Shown here: positions 1 through 6,443 of the stretch, piece by piece
How positions within the stretch are numbered: the stretch's first letter is position 1
Layout of the letters: every line of letters begins with the position of its first letter
Assembly: GCA_020845495.1 (NCBI GenBank)
Contig: JADLFM010000006.1
Location: forward strand, 1-6,485
Reading direction: 5' to 3'
Source of the DNA: Chloroflexota bacterium
Lineage (GTDB): Bacteria; Chloroflexota; UBA6077; JACCZL01
Length of the DNA stretch: 6,485 bases
Notes under the pieces: generated by a model
The model's input: the letters and a program-made list of their open reading frames with translations, nothing else
Databases searched by the model: none
Told to the model about the DNA's origin: nothing
Translations under genes and position numbers: made by a program

Positions 1-73
1 ACCACCCGAAGTCTGGTCTGACACGCGCCGATCTGTTGACAGGTTTGATCCCTCGCACCGGCGTCGTGATTCG

Positions 74-778
74 CTAGGCGCAGCAGGCCCGCCTATGCCA
101 GCGCTGGAGCTGCCAGAGCAGGTAGGCTACGCCCGACATATTCATGCCGAGCCCGAGCCACAGCAACTGGGCCTTGTAGGCACTGAGGAACAGCGCAGCG
201 CCCGAGAGCCCAATGACCGGGAGGACGTCCACGACGTGATGGGCACAGCACGCGAGCATCGCAGCCGTGCTCGTGCCGGTGCTGGCCGCCACGCCGCCGG
301 CGGATGCCGACGCCCGCAGCAGGCGCAGAAACGTAAAGAGACCGACCTGGGTACCGAAGCCGAGCATGATCGGCAGCACAAACCAGAGATCTTCGGCCAG
401 CAGCTCGGTCGCGTGTGTCCATCCCTGGGTGAGCGTGACCAATCCCAGGTACAGGCCGAAGAGACCTGCGGCGGCCATGCCACCAATCGCTAAGGGCCAG
501 ATTGCCAGTGGGTGTGACAGCGTACTGTCCGTTTGGTCTGCAGTGGTCATCAGCTCATAGCCGGCCGCTTTCACCGCCAGGACCAGCTGCTCGATCGGCG
601 CGGCGGCCGGGTCGCGCTCCACAACGGCCATGCCGGACGCGACATCAACCCGGACGGTCTCCACGCCTGGGACGGCGCGGAGCGCCTTCTGGACGTGCCG
701 CTCGCACGACCCGCAGGTCATACCCTGCACGGCGTACCGCTCTGTCCGGATCGTGTCGCTCGCGGCTACGACTGCCAT
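74..778 (-). CDS. HMA-domain membrane protein with intramembrane CCAHH motif
   Basis: The 234-residue product has a cytosol-type heavy-metal-associated domain at about residues 12-76, with the metal-binding GMTCGSC motif (C22, C25). Four likely membrane segments follow at about 92-116, 127-151, 171-199 and 204-225. The third carries a CCAHH motif (C177, C178, H180, H181) followed by D184. The protein ends in another Cys pair (C232, C233). Soft-metal handling at or across the inner membrane is inferred from these ligands. The layout loosely recalls mercury-transport membrane proteins with Cys pairs, but I cannot assign it to MerT/MerC. The ATG at 776-778 is supported by an AGAGGAG-like ribosome site about 6 bases upstream. 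The gene overlaps the end of the upstream lipoprotein gene by 13 bases, so translational coupling is likely. The coding call is firm. The function (import, efflux or sensing) is not settled by sequence. Confidence 0.85.
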   Translation of the reverse strand: MAVVAASDTIRTERYAVQGMTCGSCERHVQKALRAVPGVETVRVDVASGMAVVERDPAAAPIEQLVLAVKAAGYELMTTADQTDSTLSHPLAIWPLAIGGMAAAGLFGLYLGLVTLTQGWTHATELLAEDLWFVLPIMLGFGTQVGLFTFLRLLRASASAGGVAASTGTSTAAMLACCAHHVVDVLPVIGLSGAALFLSAYKAQLLWLGLGMNMSGVAYLLWQLQRWHRRACCA

Positions 779-1248
779 CGGAAGCTCCTCTCGGGAACCC
801 CGGCCACGTCACGAACCACCAGCTCAACCGGGCCAGTCGCGAGGGTCGGGCGGCCGTCAGGCGTAGCGGACGGGAACCGCAGCTCGCCCGAGCGGTGGTG
901 GCCACCCTTGGGAGCTGACCACTCGGTGGCGGCGACCTCACCAGCCGGCGTGCGGAGGACGGTCAGGCGGGCGAGATCGATGCTGTCCAGGTCGACTGAG
1001 TGGGTATCCATGGCCACCGTGAACACCGGCCCTGCGCCTGGGCCATTCCAGGTAGCTGCCACCGTGACCTGGCCACCTTCCTGGCGCTGAGTCGCGCCTT
1101 CCGACGCGCCCTTCTCCTGGCTGGTGGTGTCGGCGGCGGGTGCGGCGGTGCAGGCACTGAGAAGCGGCAGGCCCATCGCCAGGATGATGAGTACGACGAG
1201 CCGGGGCCGCCAAGCGCCAATGGATTGGTACATCTGAAACATTCTCAT
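766..1248 (-). CDS. Small lipoprotein with conserved MDTHSVDLD / GGHHRSG motifs
   Basis: The 160-residue product starts with a lipoprotein signal: basic residues, a hydrophobic stretch at 17-31 and the lipobox LSAC with the acylated Cys at C33. A low-complexity linker (about 34-58) leads into a beta-rich domain at about 60-160. That domain contains MDTHSVDLD (80-88), where H83 is notable, and KGGHHRSG (114-121) with H117 and H118. I recall these motifs from other uncharacterised bacterial secreted or lipoproteins but know no established function. The three histidines could bind metal; this is inference. The same frame is open further upstream, through csoR on the opposite strand. The ATG at 1246-1248 was chosen because it has GGAG 8 bases upstream and yields a clean signal peptide. 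In-frame ATGs at residues 3 and 6 are alternatives. It precedes and overlaps the HMA membrane-protein gene, so the two probably act together at the membrane. Confidence 0.8.
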   Translation of the reverse strand: MRMFQMYQSIGAWRPRLVVLIILAMGLPLLSACTAAPAADTTSQEKGASEGATQRQEGGQVTVAATWNGPGAGPVFTVAMDTHSVDLDSIDLARLTVLRTPAGEVAATEWSAPKGGHHRSGELRFPSATPDGRPTLATGPVELVVRDVAGVPERSFRWQS

Positions 1249-1350
1249 CCCACCAACTCCGCGATTGATTGCGTCACTAGCAGTCTGATGCACGTCGCTG
1301 AGGCCATCCTGAGCCCTTGCTGAGGGGAGGCTGAGGATCCGGGCCGGCCG

Positions 1351-1379
1351 TTGCCTGCGACGAGCGGGCGGTGTAGAAT
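1351..1379 (+). promoter_or_regulatory. Candidate sigma-70-type promoter of csoR-copA operon
   Basis: TTGCCT at 1351-1356 matches 4 of 6 positions of the -35 consensus. TAGAAT at 1374-1379 matches 5 of 6 of the -10 consensus. The spacer is exactly 17 bases. Transcription would begin near 1386, at the edge of the CsoR-type inverted repeat. No comparably good promoter is visible on the minus strand for the divergent lipoprotein gene. This is a sequence-pattern prediction only. Confidence 0.5.
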
Positions 1380-1385
1380 CTAGCA

Positions 1386-1404
1386 TACCCCTCCCAGGGG
1401 GGTA
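1386..1404. promoter_or_regulatory. Probable CsoR operator, TACCCC-N7-GGGGTA
   Basis: A perfect 6-base inverted repeat, TACCCC at 1386-1391 and GGGGTA at 1399-1404, is separated by 7 mostly G/C bases. This matches the general form of CsoR operators (TACCC and GGGTA half-sites around a G/C-rich core). It lies between the candidate -10 box and the csoR ribosome site, covering the predicted transcription start, and the gene that follows encodes a CsoR. Repression of csoR-copA-copZ and downstream genes, relieved by Cu(I), is the natural reading. Whether it also controls the divergent lipoprotein gene, about 140 bases away, cannot be told. Confidence 0.75.
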
Positions 1405-1422
1405 GGGTAAGGAGGCACAGCC

Positions 1423-1686
1423 GTGCAGGCAGAGAAGTCCGACATCTTGAAGCGGCTGGCCTACATCGAAGGCCACCTCAAGGGCATTCGCAGGATGGTC
1501 GAGGAAGACCAGTACTGCGTCGACGTCCTCAAGCAGACGTACGCCGTCAAGCGCGCCATCGACAAGCTGGAAGGCATCCTGCTGACCGGCCACCTCAATA
1601 GCTGCGTGCGCGAGGGCTTCGAAGAGGGCCGCGAGGAGCAGGTCATCGACGAGCTCTCCGAGCTGTTCGAGATGTCTCGGCGCTAG
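1423..1686 (+). CDS. csoR: CsoR copper-sensing transcriptional repressor
   Basis: The 87-residue all-helical product belongs to the CsoR/RcnR family and has the usual family length. The Cu(I) ligands of CsoR are present with the right spacing: C32, H57 and C61 (C-x24-H-x3-C). The second-shell residues are also present, Y31 and E77, equivalent to Y35 and E81 of Mycobacterium tuberculosis CsoR. This favours a Cu(I) sensor over the Ni/Co sensor RcnR (His-Cys-His-His) or persulfide-sensing relatives that lack the His. As known for the family, Cu(I) binding releases the repressor from DNA. The start is GTG at 1423, preceded by a strong AAGGAGG at 1409-1415 with 7 bases of spacing. The matching inverted-repeat operator lies immediately upstream. 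copA begins 19 bases after the stop, so this is the first gene of the operon and is probably autoregulated. Confidence 0.95.
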   Translation: MQAEKSDILKRLAYIEGHLKGIRRMVEEDQYCVDVLKQTYAVKRAIDKLEGILLTGHLNSCVREGFEEGREEQVIDELSELFEMSRR

Positions 1687-1705
1687 CTCCACGAAGGATT
1701 CCGCT

Positions 1706-4700
1706 ATGGCAACAGAAGTTCAGCATCAGACGCACGAGGTCACCTTCCCGGTCACCGGGATGACCTGCGCCTCGTGCGTGAGACGTATCGAGAAGGCGCT
1801 CGGCAAGGTTGAAGGCGTGCACGAGGCTTCAGTCAACCTGGCTACGGAGAAGGCCCGCGTGACCTACGACCCGGCCGTGGCGACTACCGCCCAGTTCAAG
1901 GCGGCGGTCGAGAAGGCCGGCTACGGGGTGCGCGACCTACCCGCCGACCCGCCGGCTGCCCAGCCATCGGTCCCGGCCCGTGGACCCGGCGCCGAAACGG
2001 TCGACACGCCGGGTGAGTTGACGCTGCCTGTCGAGGGCATGACCTGCGCCTCCTGCGTTCGGCGCATTGAGCGCGCCCTTGGCAAGGTCCAGGGCGTACA
2101 GGAGGCCAGCGTCAACCTCGCCACGGAGAGGGCGCGCGTCGTCTTCGACCCCGAGCTCGTTGGCCTGCCGCAGCTCACGGCCGCCGTCGAGAAGGCCGGC
2201 TACAAAGTCGGGCCGATGCCGACCGAGCGGGCCGTACCAGCGGCGACTCCTGGCGCGCTCGTAGCCTCGGCGCCGGTACAGGCGGACAACGCACCGGACG
2301 AGCGCGAGATCGAGCGGCAGCGCGAGATCGACGACCTGAAGCGAAAGTCGCTGATCAGCCTGGTCGTCGGGCTGGCGATGATGGCCGTCATGTACCTGCC
2401 GCTCGGCCTGGATCTCCGCCTTGCGGCGCCGGCGCTGCTGATTGCCGCGACGATCGTCCAGTTCTGGGCCGGCAGAGTCTTCTACCAGGCCGCTTGGGCG
2501 GCGGCGAAACACGCCACGACCAACATGAACACGCTGGTCGCGGTCGGCACCAGCGTCGCCTTCCTGTACAGCGCGTTCGTGACGCTCTGGCCGACCCTGG
2601 CCGAGCGCTGGGGCTTCCCGTTCCACCTGTACTTCGAGACGGCGGTCATCATCATCGCGCTGATCTTGATGGGCCGCTGGCTGGAGGCGCGAGCCAAGAA
2701 GCAGACCAGCGCCGCCATCAAGGCGCTGATGGGGCTGCAGGCCAAGACGGCGCGGGTGATCCGCGACGGGGTCGAGCAGGACGTGCCGGTCGAGGCCGTG
2801 ATGGCCGGCGACCTGGTGCGGGTCCGCCCCGGCGAGAAAGTACCGGTCGACGGCCAGATCACCGAGGGACGCTCGGCGCTGGACGAGAGCATGCTGACCG
2901 GCGAGAGCCTGCCCGTTGAGAAAGGCCCCGGCGACGCCGTCATCGGCGCGACGCTCAACAAGACCGGTAGCTTCGTGTTCCAGGCCACCAAGGTCGGCAA
3001 GGACACGACGTTGGCCCAGATCGTCCGGCTGGTGGAGGAGGCCCAGGGATCGAAGGCGCCGATGCAGCGCCTGGCCGACACGATCTCCAGCTACTTCGTA
3101 CCGGCTGTGCTGGGTCTGGCGCTGCTGACGTTCGTCGGCTGGCTGGTGCTGGGTGGATCGCTGACGCTGGCCCTGACGGCGGCGATCGCCGTACTGATCA
3201 TCGCCTGCCCGTGTGCGCTGGGACTGGCAACGCCGACGGCGATCATGGTCGGCACCGGCAAGGCGGCCGAGCACGGCATCCTGATCCGGGGCGGCGAGGC
3301 GCTGGAGCAGGCGAGAAAGATCAACACGATCGTGCTCGACAAGACGGGTACCCTGACCCGTGGCAAGCCGGCCGTCACGCGCCTCGTTTCGGTCAATGGG
3401 CTTGACGAGGCCGGGCTGTTGCGTCTGGCCGCGTCGGTCGAGGTTGGCTCCGAGCACCCGCTCGGCGAGGCGATCGTCACCCACGCTCAGGAGCGCGGAC
3501 TGGACCTACCGAGGGCGGAGGCGTTCGAGTCCGTCACCGGCAAGGGCGTGCAGGCCCGCGTGGACGGGCAGACCGTTGCCGTCGGTAATCGTGCGCTCAT
3601 GGACCAGTTGGCCGTCTCGCTCGACGGATTGGTCGAACAGGCCAGCACACTGGCCCGTGAAGGCGCGACCCCCATGTACGCGGCCGTGGACGGGCATGGG
3701 GCCGGGCTGATCGCCGTGGCCGATACGCTCAAGCCGGAGTCTCGCGAGGCGATCGAGCAGCTCGGGGCGCTCGGGCTCGAGGTCTGGATGCTTACCGGCG
3801 ACAATCAGGCGACGGCCGAAGCGATCGCCCGCCAGGCCGGTATCGAGCATGTCCTGGCCGAGGTGCTGCCGGAGCAGAAGGCCGACAAGGTCGCGGCGCT
3901 CCAGGCCGACGGCCGCGTCGTGGCGATGGTCGGCGACGGCATCAACGACGCACCGGCGTTGGCCCGAGCGGACCTCGGGATCGCGATCGGGACCGGCACC
4001 GACGTCGCGATGGCCGCCTCGGATGTGACCTTGATTGGCGGAGACTTGCGGAGCATCGTCACCGCCATCGCGCTCTCGCGGAAGACGGTTGGAGCGATCA
4101 AGCAGGGGCTATTTTGGGCGTTCGCCTACAACGTCGTGCTGATTCCCGTTGCGATGGGGGCGCTCTATCCATTCTTCGGCGTACTGCTCAACCCGGTGCT
4201 GGCGGCGGCCGCCATGGCGATGTCGAGCGTCAGCGTGGTCACCAACGCGCTTCGACTGCGGCGCTTTCGCCGTCCGTCGAGCGCTCGGGTGATCCTGCAT
4301 CCACCACTCGGCGAGCGGATCGGTGAGTACGCCTACCTGGTGGGCATCGCGCTGGTGGCGCTGGTTGTGGGCGTGGTGGCCCTGGCCTACGCGCAGCCAG
4401 AGCACGCCGCCATGCCGGCCGGACCGGCAGCAGGCCAGATGGCCGACCATGGCGCCATGACGGCATCGAGCGCGCCGGCCGTCTCGGCCGCCGATGGTGG
4501 AGTCCGGGCCGAGCTGGTGGTGCCGGCCCAGCTCATGCCAGGCGCGCCGGTTCTGCTGACCTATCGCCTCACGGATGCCCGGACCGGCGCCCCGATCACG
4601 GAGATCGTCGAGAGCCACGAGCGGCCGATGCACCTGATCGTGGTCAGCCAGGATCTGGCCCGGTTCCAGCACGTCCACCCGTCCCCGACGGGCCAGCCCG

Positions 4701-5245
4701 GTGAGTACAGCGTCGACGTCCAGGTCCCGGCCCCTGGGACCTACCTGCTGTACGACGAATTCACGCGCGCGAACGGGCAGGATCTGCTCAAGCGCGACAC
4801 GCTAACTGTCGGCGGGCCGTCTGGTGGGGCAAGCTCGCTCGCTGAGGATCGCTCTCCCAAGCTGATTAGTGGCGTCCGCGTCACGCTCCAGGGGGCTGGC
4901 ACCATCCGAGCCGGGCAGGAAGCACGATTGGTATTCCGGCTCGAAGACCCTCGGAACGGCGACGGCATCGCCGACCTCCAGCCGTACCTCGGCGCGCCGG
5001 CCCATGCCGTGATCCTGAGCCAGGATGCTCGGATGTTCGTCCACACGCACGGCGAGGCCGTCGGTGGAGATGCCGAGAGCCACGACGCCAGCCCGGGCGG
5101 CCACAGCGATGCTCAGGCCGCCTATGGCCCCGAGATCGCGATCCATCAAACCTTCCCGGCACCCGGACTCTACAAAGTCTGGGGCCAGTTCCAGGCCCAC
5201 GATGGGCAGATCATTACCGCGGACTTCGTAGTCCGCGCCCAGTAG
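1706..5245 (+). CDS. copA: Cu(I)-exporting P1B-type ATPase with extra C-terminal outer-face domain
   Basis: The 1179-residue product is a Cu(I) pump driven by ATP. Two N-terminal HMA domains carry GMTCASC (C21/C24 and C114/C117). Membrane helices lie near 215-234, 238-258, 275-296, 309-329, 463-483, about 488-510, 803-822 and 827-850. Catalytic motifs are all intact: TGE (398-400), CPC in helix 6 (501-503), phosphorylated D545 in DKTGT, HP (584-585), TGDN (697-700) and GDGIND (743-748). Y808-N809 and M837 with S840-S841 complete the Cu(I) P1B-1 signature. The pump proper ends near residue 855. About 320 extra residues follow: a basic segment, a ninth helix (about 874-896), a Met/His-containing linker (H900, M903, M912, H915, M918), and two tandem beta-type repeats (about 932-1047 and 1056-1179). 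Each repeat has a His-x12-His-x-His pattern (H976/H989/H991 and H1100/H1113/H1115). By the positive-inside rule the extension should face outward, and a copper-accepting role is inferred. The ATG has GAAGGA 7 bases upstream. Confidence 0.95.
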   Translation: MATEVQHQTHEVTFPVTGMTCASCVRRIEKALGKVEGVHEASVNLATEKARVTYDPAVATTAQFKAAVEKAGYGVRDLPADPPAAQPSVPARGPGAETVDTPGELTLPVEGMTCASCVRRIERALGKVQGVQEASVNLATERARVVFDPELVGLPQLTAAVEKAGYKVGPMPTERAVPAATPGALVASAPVQADNAPDEREIERQREIDDLKRKSLISLVVGLAMMAVMYLPLGLDLRLAAPALLIAATIVQFWAGRVFYQAAWAAAKHATTNMNTLVAVGTSVAFLYSAFVTLWPTLAERWGFPFHLYFETAVIIIALILMGRWLEARAKKQTSAAIKALMGLQAKTARVIRDGVEQDVPVEAVMAGDLVRVRPGEKVPVDGQITEGRSALDESMLTGESLPVEKGPGDAVIGATLNKTGSFVFQATKVGKDTTLAQIVRLVEEAQGSKAPMQRLADTISSYFVPAVLGLALLTFVGWLVLGGSLTLALTAAIAVLIIACPCALGLATPTAIMVGTGKAAEHGILIRGGEALEQARKINTIVLDKTGTLTRGKPAVTRLVSVNGLDEAGLLRLAASVEVGSEHPLGEAIVTHAQERGLDLPRAEAFESVTGKGVQARVDGQTVAVGNRALMDQLAVSLDGLVEQASTLAREGATPMYAAVDGHGAGLIAVADTLKPESREAIEQLGALGLEVWMLTGDNQATAEAIARQAGIEHVLAEVLPEQKADKVAALQADGRVVAMVGDGINDAPALARADLGIAIGTGTDVAMAASDVTLIGGDLRSIVTAIALSRKTVGAIKQGLFWAFAYNVVLIPVAMGALYPFFGVLLNPVLAAAAMAMSSVSVVTNALRLRRFRRPSSARVILHPPLGERIGEYAYLVGIALVALVVGVVALAYAQPEHAAMPAGPAAGQMADHGAMTASSAPAVSAADGGVRAELVVPAQLMPGAPVLLTYRLTDARTGAPITEIVESHERPMHLIVVSQDLARFQHVHPSPTGQPGEYSVDVQVPAPGTYLLYDEFTRANGQDLLKRDTLTVGGPSGGASSLAEDRSPKLISGVRVTLQGAGTIRAGQEARLVFRLEDPRNGDGIADLQPYLGAPAHAVILSQDARMFVHTHGEAVGGDAESHDASPGGHSDAQAAYGPEIAIHQTFPAPGLYKVWGQFQAHDGQIITADFVVRAQ
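5218..5237 (+). other. Hairpin at the 3' end of copA
   Basis: CGCGGACT at 5218-5225 and AGTCCGCG at 5230-5237 form a perfect 8-base-pair stem with a TCGT tetraloop. It lies inside the last codons of copA, just before the copZ ribosome site at 5247-5251. No T-run follows, so it is unlikely to be a simple intrinsic terminator. It may influence mRNA stability or copZ expression relative to copA, or be a coding coincidence. Confidence 0.4.
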
Positions 5246-5257
5246 CGGAGGCTTCCT

Positions 5258-5473
5258 GTGGCCACGACCATTCTCAACGTGCCAGACATCTCATGCGAGC
5301 ATTGCCAGCGAGCGATCACCGGCGCCTTGAGCCCGGTCGAGGGGGTCCAGACGGTCAATGTCGACATCCCTACGAAGAAGGTGACGGTGCAATACGACCC
5401 CTCGGTGGTGACGGTGGACCGTTTCAAGGACATCCTCGCCGAGGAGGAGTACCCGGTCGAGTCCGTCAGGTAG
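5258..5473 (+). CDS. copZ: CopZ-like copper chaperone (single HMA domain)
   Basis: The 71-residue product is a single heavy-metal-associated ferredoxin-like domain, the usual size for CopZ/Atx1 chaperones. These proteins deliver Cu(I) in the cytosol to the HMA domains of CopA. The metal site is DISCEHC with C13 and C16; the more usual GM before the first T/S-Cys is replaced by DI. The motif's Met is normally a buried, non-ligand residue and Ile is a plausible substitute. The rest of the fold is recognisable: VEGVQTVNVDIPTKKVTV and the late helix ending near EEYPVESV. The GTG start at 5258 is preceded by GGAGG at 5247-5251 with 6 bases of spacing. It lies 12 bases after copA, so it is in the same operon. 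Specificity for copper comes from context; HMA chaperones can also bind other soft metals. Confidence 0.88.
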   Translation: MATTILNVPDISCEHCQRAITGALSPVEGVQTVNVDIPTKKVTVQYDPSVVTVDRFKDILAEEEYPVESVR

Positions 5474-5577
5474 TACCCGACACGAAACCGAGCGCCGGGT
5501 CGGTCACCCACGCGGACGCCGATCCGGGCGTTGCTCGAGTCAAGAAGCACAAAGCCGATTCCAATGGAGACCTTACG

Positions 5578-5754
5578 ATGGCAACCCAGACGGCGACCGA
5601 TCCGGTCTGCGGGATGAGCGTGGACCCGTCGACAGCGAAGCACTCCACCGAGCACCAGGGGAAGACCTACTACTTCTGTGCCCCTGGCTGTAAGAAAGCG
5701 TTCGAGTCGGACCCCGCGAAGTACCTCGATCCGGCGTACAAGCCATCGATGTGA
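5578..5754 (+). CDS. Small stand-alone YHS-domain metal-binding protein
   Basis: The 58-residue product is essentially one YHS domain. It has DPVCGMSVD near the N-terminus (C11), then YYFCAPGCKKAF (C34, C38), and the typical DPAKYL ending. YHS domains are Cys-rich modules found in or beside copper and mercury transport proteins, and are thought to bind metal. A cytosolic copper-binding or buffering role is inferred from the operon. The frame is open upstream through the copZ region, but no in-frame start with a ribosome site occurs there. ATG 5578 has GGAGA at 5566-5570 with 7 bases of spacing and begins just before the domain. A 104-base gap separates it from copZ; I see no convincing promoter or terminator in that gap. 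Its stop codon overlaps the start of the next gene (TGATG). Confidence 0.85.
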   Translation: MATQTATDPVCGMSVDPSTAKHSTEHQGKTYYFCAPGCKKAFESDPAKYLDPAYKPSM

Positions 5755-6440
5755 TGGACGACCAGCCCGTGTCAACATCAGACGACGGCGCAGGCACACC
5801 AGCCGGTGAAGCCTCCGCCTCACCGGCTAGTCGTCCTCGCATCTCCGCGGTCAAGGTCGCGGCTCGCGGTGAGGAGTTCCGAATCGTCCAGGTCCACGGG
5901 ACACTGCTGGTCTGCTCACGGCAGAACGGTAGCTGCTGCTGCGGCTGGGAGGAGAAGGGCCGTCTGCCGTTCGATCACAGCCTCTACGCTGACGAATGGG
6001 AGCGGCGGAAGATCCGCAATCGCCTCCACCTCTCGTTCACCGGCTGTCTCGGGCCATGCGCCGTCGGGAACAACGCGCTGCTCCAAATCCACGGCTACTC
6101 AATCTGGCTCAGCGACCTGAACGATCCGTCACTGGTCGCGGCCCTCTTCGACTATGCCGAAGCGATGCTCGACGCGGGGGCGGTTCTCCAGCCCCCTCCG
6201 TCTCTACGTGACCGCGTCTATGAGCGACATCTGCCGCCGCCGGAGGGCAACCAGCGGCCACTGGTCGGAAGCATGGAGGCGACAGACGGACTGGATCGCC
6301 TCGATCCAGTCTGTCTGATGGACGTCGATCCCGCTACGGCACGCTACACGGTGGAATACGAGGGCAGGACGATCGCGTTCTGCGCGCCGTCCTGCAAGCG
6401 GGCTTTCCTGGCGGACCCGGCCACCTACGCGATCGCGTAG
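5754..6440 (+). CDS. Thioredoxin-like [2Fe-2S] ferredoxin module fused to a YHS domain
   Basis: The 228-residue product has three parts. The first is an Ala/Ser/Pro-rich, probably disordered leader (about 1-38). The second is a module at about 42-140 with Cys residues C54, C61, C62, C63, C98 and C102, where TGCLGPC (96-102) resembles the GCxGxC of thioredoxin-like [2Fe-2S] ferredoxins. The third, after a Pro-rich linker (about 146-176), is a YHS domain at about 183-226 with C187, C210 and C214. The cluster assignment is inferred from Cys spacing and fold-like features. The YHS part is clear, though the usual CGM is CLM. The ATG at 5754 overlaps the upstream TGA (TGATG), suggesting translational coupling; there is no good separate ribosome site. 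GTG at 5751 or 5769 are alternatives. A redox role in copper handling is only a guess. The product is not a known named protein to me. Confidence 0.82.
   Translation: MDDQPVSTSDDGAGTPAGEASASPASRPRISAVKVAARGEEFRIVQVHGTLLVCSRQNGSCCCGWEEKGRLPFDHSLYADEWERRKIRNRLHLSFTGCLGPCAVGNNALLQIHGYSIWLSDLNDPSLVAALFDYAEAMLDAGAVLQPPPSLRDRVYERHLPPPEGNQRPLVGSMEATDGLDRLDPVCLMDVDPATARYTVEYEGRTIAFCAPSCKRAFLADPATYAIA
5801..5828 (+). other. Hairpin near the start of the ferredoxin-YHS gene
   Basis: AGCCGGTGA at 5801-5809 and TCACCGGCT at 5820-5828 form a perfect 9-base-pair stem with a 10-base loop. It lies 47 bases into the gene, in the part coding the low-complexity leader. It could modulate translation, or reflect G/C-rich codon use. 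Confidence 0.3.
6283..6317 (+). other. Long hairpin at the linker/YHS junction
   Basis: The arms 6283-6298 and 6302-6317 are complementary at 15 of 16 positions, the remaining pair being G-T (6288/6312), with a 3-base loop (CCT, 6299-6301). The innermost 10 pairs are perfect. The repeat lies inside the coding region, covering residues about 177-188, where the linker meets the YHS domain of the fused protein. Confidence 0.5.
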
Positions 6441-6443
6441 GTG
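6422..6443. repeat. 22-base perfect palindrome over the last stop codon
   Basis: Bases 6422-6432 and 6433-6443 are exact reverse complements, centred on GCGATCGC (6429-6436). The palindrome spans the TAG stop at 6438-6440 of the ferredoxin-YHS gene. As RNA it could fold into a 9-base-pair stem with a GATC loop. No T-run follows, so an intrinsic terminator is not shown. A protein-binding site or mRNA end-protecting hairpin is possible. The remaining 42 bases of the window to the right (6444-6485) show no gene. Confidence 0.4.

Noticed and set aside
36..41. Perfect TTGACA resembling a -35 box
   Set aside because: No -10-like sequence lies 16-18 bases downstream on the plus strand, and no plus-strand gene follows.
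1342..1349. GGCCGGCC palindrome upstream of the csoR promoter
   Set aside because: Short and expected by chance in G/C-rich sequence; no link to the operator pattern.
1249..1692. Extension of the minus-strand lipoprotein frame upstream through csoR (308 residues in all)
   Set aside because: It lies antisense to the clear csoR gene, and the ATG at 1248 with its ribosome site gives a proper lipoprotein signal.
1937..3484. 515-residue open frame on the minus strand inside copA
   Set aside because: It is a shadow of high-GC coding sequence. Its composition is Arg/Asp/Gln-rich with no domain, and it is opposite catalytic motifs of CopA.
4248..4330. Possibility that the long CopA is a sequencing-error fusion of two genes
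   Set aside because: The frame runs through without a stop. The junction encodes a sensible basic segment and membrane helix, so a real fusion is more likely, though read-level confirmation is not possible here.
4109..4678. 189-residue minus-strand open frame opposite the C-terminal part of copA
   Set aside because: It shows no recognisable domain or ribosome site and overlaps a firmly coding region.
5293..5577. Open frame in front of the YHS gene that would give a 153-residue protein
   Set aside because: Its first part overlaps copZ in another frame and has no ribosome site. The YHS domain starts just after ATG 5578, which has one.
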